DNA of 64,000 nt from Triatoma infestans (Eukaryota > Arthropoda > Insecta > Hemiptera > Reduviidae), in the NCBI GenBank assembly GCA_011037195.1, contig JAAEAF010000659.1:1-64000 (forward strand), read 5' to 3'. The position numbers and the translations under genes are program-made. Every line of letters begins with the position of its first letter. Within the stretch, counting starts at the first letter, position 1. Under the pieces are notes generated by a model. That model was not told where the DNA came from, ran no database searches, and was given only the letters and a program-made list of their open reading frames with translations. Below are positions 54,726-64,000 of the stretch, piece by piece.

Positions 54726-55180
54726 TGTTTTCTCTTACTTTCAGTAAGAGAATGTATTGTAATCTGGCAAATTTTCAATAACGAGTTTCACCGGAAATAT
54801 CCGTTTTGAGGTCCCCTGAGGCCAAAAAATTGACTTTTAGCAATTGGTCTGTGTGACTGCCTGTCTATGTATGTGTAGGTGTGTGTCTATGTAGGTGTGT
54901 GTGTGGGACAGCATATCTCAAAAACAAAGAATCGCAGAATGTTCAAACGTTATATTTCGTTACAGTACCACCAGGAGATCTGAAAATAAACTTTACGTAA
55001 AAATCGATCTATGCAAAGTGCCAGTTTACTTCCTAAATAATTTTTTCAGTTTTCTGTGATTTTCTCAAAAACGGCTCCACAGATTTTCTTTAAACTTTAT
55101 ATATCAACTACACATACAGAGAGCTACAAATTTTATTTGTAATATTTTTCCGGGAAAATTAATTTAAGGGCAATTTAATT
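54726..55180 (+). repeat. TR280 repeat, copy 10
   Basis: Starts with a perfect 8 bp hairpin CTCTTACT-ttc-AGTAAGAG (54732-54750), then 'ttcaccggaaatatccg', 'aggtcccctgaggcc', a TGTG tract with GTAGGTG words (54866-54905), and one unit with 'aaacggctccacagatttt'. It lies in the single-copy spacer of the inverted duplication. Confidence 0.8.
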
Positions 55181-55460
55181 TCTCTAATTGCAGCCATGGA
55201 CCAAATTCACATCGAAATCCGCAGCAGAATAACCTATAGGCGTGGGGCCTAGGTGCAGGTTGCTCCTTACTGAGCCTCGCCGGATTGGCAGGGGCGGCCC
55301 GACGACTGCACCCGAGCAGAACTTAGAGCTACGACAGAGGCCCCTGTCGCACTCTTGCGGGGACTTTTCAACAAACAGCAGATAGCCTCCCAGTGACCGA
55401 ATGAGAGCTATCCGCCGAGTATCTGTCAGCAGCGTGAGAGTGAATGAATGAGTGTAGTCA
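55181..55460. other. GC-rich segment, not recognised
   Basis: Clearly GC-richer (gaattgcagcc... 'gccggattggcaggggcg'), ending in TGAATGAATGAGTG just before the right arm starts. It may be the 5' or 3' part of a LINE UTR. No open frame of note. Confidence 0.4.
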
Positions 55461-55904
55461 ACCTCTATCGAAAGGGGAGTGGAATGTATAGAAATGAAGT
55501 TATTGTGAAGTGTTGAAACATTGCTGAATAAGGTGAATTTTGTAGTTGTTTTGGTTAATTATAACTGTACATAAATATTGCACTAAAATATTGTAGCGGT
55601 GCTCACCACAGACTAAAAAGTGCTAACCAAGCATGGGGAAGGAATGACAATCATCAATTTGTTCCCTGAGTGTTGTGTGTGTGTGTGTGTGTGTGTATGT
55701 CTGTATGAGACCAACCAATGTGAGCCAGGTGAGTCAGTACGACTGTGAGCAGCGTGAAAGTGAAAAGGAAGTAAAGAAAGCGGCATGCTTGGCGGCACAG
55801 AGGTCTTAGTTGGTGAGTACCTGCACTGATGATATTTTTGGAGCATTGGGGTGGCAGGATTGTATTTTTATTATTATTATTATTTTATTTTATTTTTTTA
55901 TTTA

Positions 55905-56300
55905 ATGTGTCTCTCTGCCCTTAGGCAGGGAGGCACCTAGATCATTATAAGTGAACATATTGTTTTGTATTCTTATATTAGTAATATTTGGCCATCATCA
56001 TCAGTGGTCTAGCGGCCGCGGCTTCTTCCCCTGCAGCAAAACTTCCCTGATGACCCTATAGGAATGGAGGATTACAGGTTACTGCATTAAAGCCAGCGTT
56101 TTTCTATTAATCTCAAGTTTGAGTAGTCCACCCTGCATAACGCGCGGTATTACACCAACAGAGATGACAATCGACACAATTTCAATAGACTCAACGCCTC
56201 TCCAAAGAGAAGCAATCTCAGCTGCCAGCTGCCTGTACCTAATCAGTTTCTTATTGAAGGCCCGCACAACATTAGCTGAGTCCGGGACTGTGACATCTAG
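55905..56300 (-). pseudogene. Restriction-like tail of LINE, mirrored copy, truncated
   Basis: The minus strand repeats the 51885-52320 sequence: SANVVRAFNKKLIRYRQLAA and VSIVISVGVIP, with the same in-frame stop (56079-56081) and the same 3' tail. The upstream half, including the knuckle and the PN motif, is deleted at ~56300. It is part of the right arm. Confidence 0.7.
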
Positions 56301-56499
56301 AAAATTTAGTGCTCATCAATACCATTTTATTTTTATTAGTTTTCTTCAATTTGGATTTCTAGTGGTAATAAATTTTAGATTATAAATTATATTTCACTTA
56401 TGCCTTGCTCCCAGTTCCACTCGCTCCCCCTGCACATATGTATATTGCAGGTACGCATATTGCGGTTATGCTATCTGTACTGCGTTATTAGATCGTTCA

Positions 56500-57115
56500 A
56501 ATTATACTCTCTCTTAGATTCTCTTACTGATGTATCCCGAAGTATTGTGATCTTGTCAAATTTTTTATGTTGAATTTTCACCAGAAACGCCCTTGAGTCA
56601 TGGTCAGTGGAAAATACGTGTTTACCCAATGGTCTGTGTTTGGTGTATGTCTGAACAAAATATCTCAAGCAAGGAAAAAACATATGTAGAGACATATGTA
56701 GCAACTTGGTATTCCGTTTAGGTATACCTCCGCAACTGAAACGAAGAATACTGGCAAAATCCATCAGTTGAAAATGCGACTTTTCTCAATCTTCTTTTTC
56801 TGTGAATTCCTCGAAAACAGCTCCAACGATTTTCTTTAAACTTCATGTACTATTTACACACATAAATACTTATCATCTGGTATCGATGATAGATGAAAAT
56901 CCGAAAATGGTCAGGAATATACGAAATATGCCTGCTACGATGGTTAAAATACCAGATGTTATCCGGCATTGCGGCCCCTTCCACATATTCAAAAATACTA
57001 ATCTTTTTTATTTAGAATATTTTCCTTGGGAAGTACTTTCAGTAGTTTAGTACTTTCAGTACTTCCATACTTTCAGGGGGAAAGTAACGTTAAGGTTTCC
57101 TCTAAAGTACCACTT
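56500..57115 (+). repeat. TR280 repeat, copy 11, mirrored, with family B segment
   Basis: The forward head module is eroded ('tctcttactgatgtatccc', 'gaattttcaccagaaacgcc'). A unit follows with 'cagctccaacgattttcttt' at 56819, then the family B segment at 56870-56990, and the rest to 57115. Counterpart of 50680-51345. Confidence 0.7.
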
Positions 57116-57179
57116 CATCATAATGTATCGTTCTACTATCTGTACAGTATTAATAGGTATACATATTTTTTTTTTTTGA

Positions 57180-60100
57180 TGGTTCTGTACCCCGACTATT
57201 TTTTATCTATTGTACCCCCTCTGGTTCCTAAGATGAGCTAGCTCATCTATAGCACCCTCTCCAGGTTTAGCTCCCTGAGGAATCTCAGGATTCTGGAAGG
57301 TTCTAGGGTAGGTATTTCTTCCTCACCTATCTGGTAACAACCCAGACTGCTGAATCTTCTTTGAATGACGGCTCACAGTCCGTGAGGAGATGTATCGGAG
57401 TTTCCTCCGTTTCTCCACAGAATCTGCATGTGCCGTCATCTACTAGCCCAAGCTTCCTCAGGTGCCCCCTGAGTCTGCAATGCCCCGTAAGGAATCCCGT
57501 AAGAATACGGATGTTATTCTTAATCAGACTGATGAAGGCTTTCGACCTTTCCTGGTTATAACCACCCAGACAGACCTTGGCCTGCCTCAGTCCCGGGATG
57601 GTGTTCCAGAGACGAGCTCTTTCAGCCACTTCCTCCTTCTTAATTTCTCTTGGTCACTGACTCCTCCAATAAGAGGAGATACAGCGCCTTCTTTTGCCAG
57701 GGTGTCGGCTGCCTCATTACCTTCCACGCCGACATGTCCCGGCACCCAATGTAGGGTAACCTTATTACTCCTGCCTAGGTCATTAAGCTTCCCTAGGCAT
57801 TCCCATACCATTTTAGAACTGATTACATAAGAGCTCAGTGCTTTAATGGCCGCCTGGCTGTCGGATAGGATAACTCAAGAAAGACACATATGGCCGTTTC
57901 CTTGACATCTAGAGCTTCCTGGATAGCACTCGTCATACAGAGCGGTATCCGTTGATCTTCCCGCTCGGTATGCATGCCGCCGCGGGTGCAAAGGCACCCT
58001 CTCCAGAATCTCTGTTCTTATATAGCTATCCAAGGCCTTCTCCATTGCCTTAAGGAACAAGGACGTAAGGCAGATAGGCCTGAAGGATTTGGGGAGGGTG
58101 GAGTCCTTATTCCCTGCTTTCGGGATGAACACCACCCTTGCCCTTCTCCATGGTCTCGGTATGTACCCAACTGCCAAACTACTTCTAGTTACTCGAACCA
58201 GGTTGGTAAGATCTCTGCTATGCCCCTCTGCATAAGGGCGGGAAAGACCCCATCCACCCACGGTGACTTGTATGGCGAGAACGAGCCAATTGCCCATTCC
58301 AACCTTGAAGGTGTACAGATGGCTTTGGCCACTTCCCAATCCACCCTGCCGGGCCTGCCCGATTTCATTACTTCCAATACATCCTCCCACGGTAAACTCC
58401 CCGGGAAGTGAGTATCTAGCAGGAGATGAGCCCTCTGTTCTCCATCTTGCGTATAACTGCCATCAGGATTCCTGAGTGACATATGAGCTCCCATGCCATG
58501 CTTGGCCATTGCTTTATGCAATCTGGCCGCCACCGGCAGGGAGTCAATCTCACCACAGAATTTCCTGAAGCTATTCCTCTTGGCTTTCCTTATTTCTTTG
58601 TTGTAGGTTGTCAGCTCCACGGTGTAGCTTTGCCAGTCTCCATGCGTCTTGGCCTATTGTAGAGCCTTGCCAACTTCTTGCTCCACCAAGGAGCATCCCT
58701 ACTACAATGTAACCTGCTAATGGGGCAGCTGTCCTCAAAGGCGCCTATAATTGCCCCATTAACCTCATCCAGATAGTGTTCCAGCTCCAGCCGGCACTGT
58801 GGAGCCTTCACAGCGCCTATACGGTCAAGAGCACACCTTAAATTGGTTCTAAATTCATCCCAATTTGTTCGTCTGGGGTTCCTCCAAACAGTCTCCCCGT
58901 CGCTGAGCCCCTCTAGATCAAACATGATAATCCTGTGATCTGAAACGGTGGGCTCGTTCGAGACCTTCCAGTTCCGAACAAATTGCCCGATACTCTGACT
59001 ACCTATCGTAAGATCAAGAACTTCCCTCCTAACTCTACTCACAAAGGTGGGCGATGCCCCCACATCAAAAATGTCTAGATTATGCTGAAGGCTAAATTCT
59101 AAGAGGTACTCACCTCTCCTGTTGTTGTTTCTGCTGCCCCATACTCTGTTGTGGGTGTTAGCATCACATCCGATGAGGAGTGGCAGCTTCCGCTCTTGAC
59201 AGTACGCCAACAGCTCCTGCACCTCCACTGGCGGTACATCAGCCCTGTTCCCAGCGAAGTAACTGGATGCTACTACAACGGCGCGGTGATTGCCTCGTTA
59301 TTGCAAGTGGGCCAGGATAGGCACTAAGTCCCGCGTCGTAAATTCTGAAAGACAAGTATAATTAATATTATTTCTGATCAGGTTGCAGGCCCTAGGTTTA
59401 TCACTTTTTGCATCCCAAATTACCTTGCCATTCTTACCTGACAGCCCGCAGATCGTCCCCCGACTGTCCAGGGTTCTTGAATCAGCACCAGTCCTAGTAG
59501 CCGCTTAGTGAACAACCTTGCTATGTTGGCTGATGCCCCCTTAGCGTGGTGTAAGTTCACTTGAGCTACCCCAGTGTTCAGTCCCAAGGCGTGACTGTTC
59601 ATGGAGTGGTGAGGGGAGATCCCCCTCCTTTTCCAGGAGCATCTGCCCCTCCTCCTCCTTTGAGAGGCTCACCCTGAGAGATGAGATATCTACATCTCCC
59701 AGGCTCTCCCTTCGTTGGGCCTCCTCCGGGGAACAATCCTCCCGCGGTATCACTTCTTCTAGGGTGGAGGGCGAAGGAGCTTGATGCTCCTTCATGCCTG
59801 CCTCATCCTCAGACTTCCTGAGTCCTCTGACAGGGAGTTTACCAAAACGGTACCTAATCTGGCACCCCTTTCTCTTCAGTACCTCGTACAATTGGCCGTC
59901 GATGCCGGCAGTCAGCACGAGGCCCGAGTTCTCTTCTTTACAGCCAAGGACTTTCCACGCCTTCGTGTTCAGTCCTTCGTTCTGGGCACTGACGATAGCT
60001 AGTATCTTCTCAATGCCCTTGCTCGCACTACGCGGGAAGAACGTCGTGACAGTGTGCATCCTCGGGATATCTTCTCCCGAGAACGCCACTAGCTCCTCCC

Positions 60101-60209
60101 CCGTCCTGGTGCTCAAAGTCGATTCGCTCGAAATCATGAGGATCGGAAGGAAAACTGTTTTATAGAGAGCTGGTTTAGTTTTCTTCGTCACCTCTTGTCT
60201 CCCAAGCAA
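57180..60209 (-). pseudogene. DUF4780 LINE: DUF4780, APE nuclease, RT (partly deleted), RNase H
   Basis: From the start (60120 down): TRTGEELVAFSGEDIPRMHT, FPRSASKGIEKIL, KAWKVLGCKEENSGLVLTAG and YRFGKLPVRGL (DUF4780), then a charged tail (EEVIPREDCSPEEAQRRESL). After a frame change, INLHHAK-type VNLHHAKGASANIARLFTKR and LVLIQEPWTVGGR (59420-59602) begin the APE nuclease. It continues KLPLLIGCDANTHNRVWGSR, PTFVSRVRREVLDLTIGS and VSDHRIIMFD (58611-59228). RT: SPYKSPWVDGVFPALMQRG (58189-58620), IPKAGNKDSTLPKSFRPICL and RHAYRAGRSTDTALYDE (57875-58390). The RT core with YADD is deleted at ~57873, joining to RNase H ILSDSQAAIKALS, VTLHWVPGHVGVEGNEAADT and ILTGFLTGH...CRFCGETEE.PIHLLTDC. Five or more frame breaks. 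Confidence 0.85.
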
Positions 60210-60830
60210 GTTCCAGTTGAGAGCATGGTACTCTCTTTCTGCGGCTCCAATTCTTTATTTAACTTCATTATTTATCGTTTCATTATCTTCTGTTAAATGA
60301 GCTCCTATGTATTTGAAGGCTGTTGACCTTATTTGAAGGCCTCCTGCTGATGCTGTTGACCTACTAAATCTATATGGTGCTTCACTCTGTTTTGCTCAGC
60401 ATGAAGTGGCCTCATTCTTCTGGAACATTCAGTAATTACCTCATCTAGGAAGATTATAAAGAGGTAAGGGCTAAGGCTACAGCGTTGCCTCACCCCCAGT
60501 GATGTATCAAATTCTTCCAATCTCATGTTAGATGCGCGCACAAAGTACGCTTGTAGGGGCTCTCTACTGCCAGTGTTAAGCTGGATAGACATTCTTTTTC
60601 TTAAGTGCCTCCCTATTCCTCCCTCCCTATTTACTGAGTCAAAGGTCTTGACTAGATCTACAAAGCACAAGTATCTTTCTACATCAAGGACTTTCTCGGA
60701 ATACTGCCTAATTGCGAAGATAAGATCTTGGGACTTCTACTGTCTCTGAAGCTGTATTGGGCTTCATGTTGGTTCACACCTATTTCTTTTCTCAATCTTC
60801 TTTCAATTATTCTGGCGTGCCCAGGACGCG
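60120..60830 (-). pseudogene. RTE-type RT pieces fused upstream of the DUF4780 frame (mirrored chimera)
   Basis: Minus strand: IIERRLRKEIGVNQHEAQYS near 60740-60800, CFVDLVKTFDSVNREGGIGR and SLGVRQRCSLSPYLFIIFLD (60329-60670), an out-of-frame stretch, then LLGRQEVTKKTKPALYKTVF and ILMISSES joined in frame to TLSTRTGEELVAF. The internal deletion after RRMRPLHAEQN and the SSES-TLST join are the same as at 42837-43265. It is therefore a copy of the same event, in opposite orientation. Confidence 0.75.
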
Positions 60831-60839
60831 TGAGAGGGA

Positions 60840-63800
60840 TATTCTCTTAAGGTTACGCACATGAAATGTGTTTGGTGATGTTGTGATTGTAGTTGGTTGT
60901 AGCGTTTATGTGGCTTGAGCGGTTTAGTATAAGAGCTTGTATGTATGTTTGAGATAAGGATAGAAGTATTAAGAAATAATCAAGAGATCACACTGTTTTT
61001 AAAATAAATATATTATCTCTAAGTAAATTTAAGTATTTTACAATATCACAACTATATCTTAATAAATCAGATGTTTATCTAGAATAAAGGCAAATCTCGC
61101 ATGAGTTTAACAGAGCGATTCCTGAAGCAAGTGTTCTGGCTTTGAAAGCAGAATGCAGACTGTCCGAAGGAATGCCTTCCTTTACAAAACTGTTGGCCAA
61201 GTCGCATTGTATTAACTTAACGGATTCTAGTGCCTTTGTTTCCCTAATAGCAGTGACCTAGATTGTAGTATACCTGGCTCTATCCCCATCACTAAATACA
61301 CTATTTGAACTATCTAATTTTCACAAAACTATTTTCCAAAACTATTTATTTTTGCATTTCTTCTTCCCCTACACATAGCTTATTATCTCATTTTTTATAA
61401 CCGGGAACAAAATATATAAATACTTCCCAGGCTTGTGGGATTTTCTTTCTTTTCCACACTAGATTAAGAATTATTTTGGCTGACCGGATCTGCGTGGTTT
61501 TGTATTACGCAATTTTCTCGATCCCAGCCGATTTCTGTAAACCTAGTCCATCCCTATTACTTTAAACTTTCATATCCTGTCAATTTGTTAGAAACGGTTT
61601 TCGGAGAATTTGTTAGAAATTTATTGGGGGGGGGTGAGGCTAGGACGTCACTTTTTCCTATAATTATTATGCATTACATTGGAGATTTCCCCACCGGGTG
61701 CTATTGAAGGTAACTCACTTTACAATGAGTTGAAGTCGAATGCATCCACATTGGTGCCCCCCTGGATTCCGTGTAGTTTTACTATTTTAGAAACAAAGCG
61801 ATCGGCAATGTCGCCACATCAGTTCAAAAGTTCACTTTACAATTATTGTTATTACGCTTGACTAGTAGAAGTTTAATGCCACAATTAGCCATCCAGTAAT
61901 CAGACGTGAAAAAAAAAAAATCATTTAAAACTGAGAATTGCAGTAACAGAAAGTCGTTTCAAACCAGATTTTTTTTTTTCTACTTATAAGTATTGGAGCG
62001 TCCTGAAAATAAGGCAAAGTTAGAATTTTAATAATCGAACATACAACCGTACCAAATAACCAGTATATTCTCTCTCGCTATTAGCAACAAACAACTATTA
62101 TGTTCTGCCTCGCTATTAGAGTGTGTGATTCTGTCCCTTGCTCGTCCGTACTTTGAACTTGCGATGTGTTTACCTCTTGAACAGAGTCATCTTCAAATAT
62201 ACAATTCAGTTGCTCTGCTGCTGTGCGCCGTTAGTTAGTTGAGTTTTTTTACCGATTTTGTGTGGCCACACCTTGAACATTACTCGACCTTTTCAACCAT
62301 TGTGGAACCGATGTTACCACCATTCTCTTCAACCTTTTCTACATCATCGTACCATCATCATCAACAGCAACAACATTATTATTTCTAATCTACCAGAGCG
62401 TATGTACGTTAGTATGGAAGACAACGGCACAGCTCAAGTAACACATTTTATCCATTAATTTAATGCGAGAGAGATATAACATAAAATCAGCATTCATTAA
62501 TAGATGCAAATATTTTCATTTTTCGACTTATATTATTTTCAATTTGTCAATCTTCCCTTTATTTTCTACGTTAAAATACCGTCAACTTTAAAAGAACAGT
62601 GTTCTCTGTATTTATTTTATTTTATTAACGATTTTAGAGGAGAGATTAATCTATCTATTGGCCGCATAGGCGTATATAGCCTATATATAGTACATATATA
62701 GTAGTTTGTATATAGTACATATGAAGCCTATCACTTTTATATTAAATATGTTTCCGTGAACATTGAAGAACGCTCTGGGGAGGAAAATAGGATATCACTT
62801 CTCCTTCTAAAGGTCTATTTCAGTTTAGTTTCCAACTCCATACCGGTATACATCTAAATCAATATTTGGTAAAACAATCGAGTTTAAAGACAAGTAATTG
62901 AGACTATCGCCCGGCTCCATGCCACTTCCAAGGGAAGGTACAATGAAATTCCTGCCGAGTTATCGCAGGAAAAAACTTCATTAAGACTCTGAGAACTAAG
63001 TACGAGAAAGATTTGTGAATGTTTAACAGCTGATTTTTGAATTGCCTTCTTTACCCATAAAAACTAGAATATCAAGTTGGACAGACTCACATCTGAAATA
63101 TTGCATTCTTCGGACTAGCAGCAAACTTGTACAAATGAACAATACTCAAATTTCAGTAGAAGCGGAAATTATTTATCTTATCTAAGTATGTGAATACCAG
63201 CCACATCTTCAGTAAAGAATCCGACAGGATGTCAGGTTACCTGAGCTGTTATTAGCGTCATGAGGTAACCGAGAAAATGTTGAAAAGTAATCCACGTGTT
63301 CAATAATACAAATTTCAGACTATATATTGTGAAAGAGAGAAATATGCTGTGTTAAATAGTTAAATAATTCTCATTTCAAGTGGTCTGCGTAGACAGAAGA
63401 TCGATCAAGTAGAGAAGGTTCAACAGCTTCAGGTTGTTTTGCAAAGTTCTGGAAAAAAAGAAGAAGAAATATCTGATTAAAAACATGCGAAAAATGTATA
63501 AGCGCAATTTAGATTTCAATGTGCTTACTTAATAAACAGAAAATCTTATACGAATTCAAGATTTCTCTTGAAAAATTCTGTTCTTAAGTGAATTTAAAAA
63601 CCTATCAAGTTAAAATGATAGGTTGAACATTCTTTTAAATCGATAGAACCAAAATCGATACCTTATATTCAGCACTATCCAGCCAAATTAAATTATTTTA
63701 CCAAATTATATGGTGAACATGCCAAATTATAACTTGTATCATCAAACTGATATTTTTTTTCAATGCAATTCATCGTACATTCAATGACCTGTTGGAATGT

Positions 63801-63930
63801 AAAATTTGTGAACACAGTTTTAGTAAAAAATAATTTGCTACAAATATTTAAACAAACTTTTATTTGATGAAAAGTTATTTGAAGAATAATATTATATTCA
63901 ATCATAAGTTGGAAATTGTATTCTGTGTGT
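60840..63930. other. About 3 kb with no recognised gene
   Basis: AT-rich. 61480-61660 has faint TR280 text ('cgcaattttctcgatccc', 'attggggggg'). 62210-62400 is slightly GC-richer with CAT/CAC-rich words (62330-62400). Open frames at 61679-61861, 62258-62458 and 63693-63947 have no known motif. No RNA gene is supportable. Confidence 0.5.
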
Positions 63931-63935
63931 ATACC

Positions 63936-64000
63936 AGGGGTTCTCAAAATGTGGGGCGCGCCCCTAGGGGAAGCGCCGTAACTTTACTAGGGGGTCGTGA
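63936..64000 (+). mobile_element. Probable hAT transposon end, running off the window
   Basis: CAGGGGTTCTCAAAATGTGG at 63937 followed by 'ggcgcgcccctaggggaagc' is the typical start of a family of hAT elements and their MITEs (CAGGGGTTCTCAA-type inverted ends, GC-rich palindromic subterminal part). The preceding 8 bp would be the target duplication but the other end is outside the window. Confidence 0.6.

Larger units (their letters stand above)
55461..57874. repeat. Right arm of large inverted duplication
   Basis: Reverse-complement counterpart of 49919-52720. Its outer end (57871-57874) is exactly the point where the minus-strand LINE jumps from RT to RNase H. It lacks the ~350 bp at about 51535-51885 of the left arm (junction near 56300). 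Confidence 0.9.

Noticed and set aside
1..64000. CRISPR arrays, operons or other prokaryotic systems
   Set aside because: No regularly spaced repeats of that type, no prokaryotic genes, and introns, SINEs and LINEs show eukaryotic DNA.

Overview
The window is eukaryotic, AT-rich, and made almost entirely of dead and dying mobile elements. The mix (Penelope-like elements with a GIY-YIG nuclease, RNase H-bearing LINEs, a DUF4780-bearing LINE, RTE- and CR1/Jockey-type LINEs, a Polinton-type polymerase fragment, and an arthropod-type virus-like gene pair) points to an arthropod, probably an insect. I see no complete host gene, no rRNA and no convincing functional tRNA. One short spliced exon (40347-40457) is the only host-like coding piece.

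Layout. 0-7.4 kb: a 1.5 kb palindrome, a Polinton/adintovirus-type DNA polymerase B fragment, variable-length tandem repeats and a third copy of the palindrome arm. 7.5-10.1 kb: a TATA box and a broken virus-like gene pair. 12.8-14.2 kb: a 5'-truncated CR1/Jockey-like LINE on the minus strand. 14.8-25.6 kb: copies of a dispersed ~280 bp satellite-like repeat (labelled TR280 here), terminal fragments of a Penelope-like family, and two nested LINE 3' ends. 26.3-33.5 kb: Penelope GIY-YIG fragments flank a nearly full-length CR1/Jockey-like LINE (26.87-31.15 kb), followed by a tRNA-derived SINE. 33.8-38.6 kb: an almost complete but frameshifted LINE (gag with zinc knuckles, APE nuclease, RT, RNase H) on the minus strand. 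39-42 kb: small inverted-repeat elements, the candidate exon and another TR280 copy. 42.0-44.4 kb: an internally deleted copy of the 33.8-38.6 kb LINE joined to RTE and DUF4780 pieces. 47.5-60.8 kb: RNase H LINE ends, and a large inverted duplication (arms 49.92-52.72 and 55.46-57.87 kb) around a possible LTR-type element. The right side continues into a DUF4780-EN-RT LINE. 60.8-63.9 kb: nothing recognised. From 63.94 kb: what looks like a hAT transposon end.

The recurring theme is inversion. At least nine separate head-to-head or fold-back structures occur, from a 19 bp hairpin to an 8 kb inverted duplication. The inner ~0.8 kb of the largest one looks identical in both arms, microsatellite length included, while its outer part has diverged. 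A second theme is a hammerhead-like core (CUGA-N-GA, one extra base, stem II, GAAA) kept with different but still paired stems in three terminal-repeat families.

All coordinates of degenerate elements are approximate to a few tens of bases, and all family calls were made by eye from motifs.
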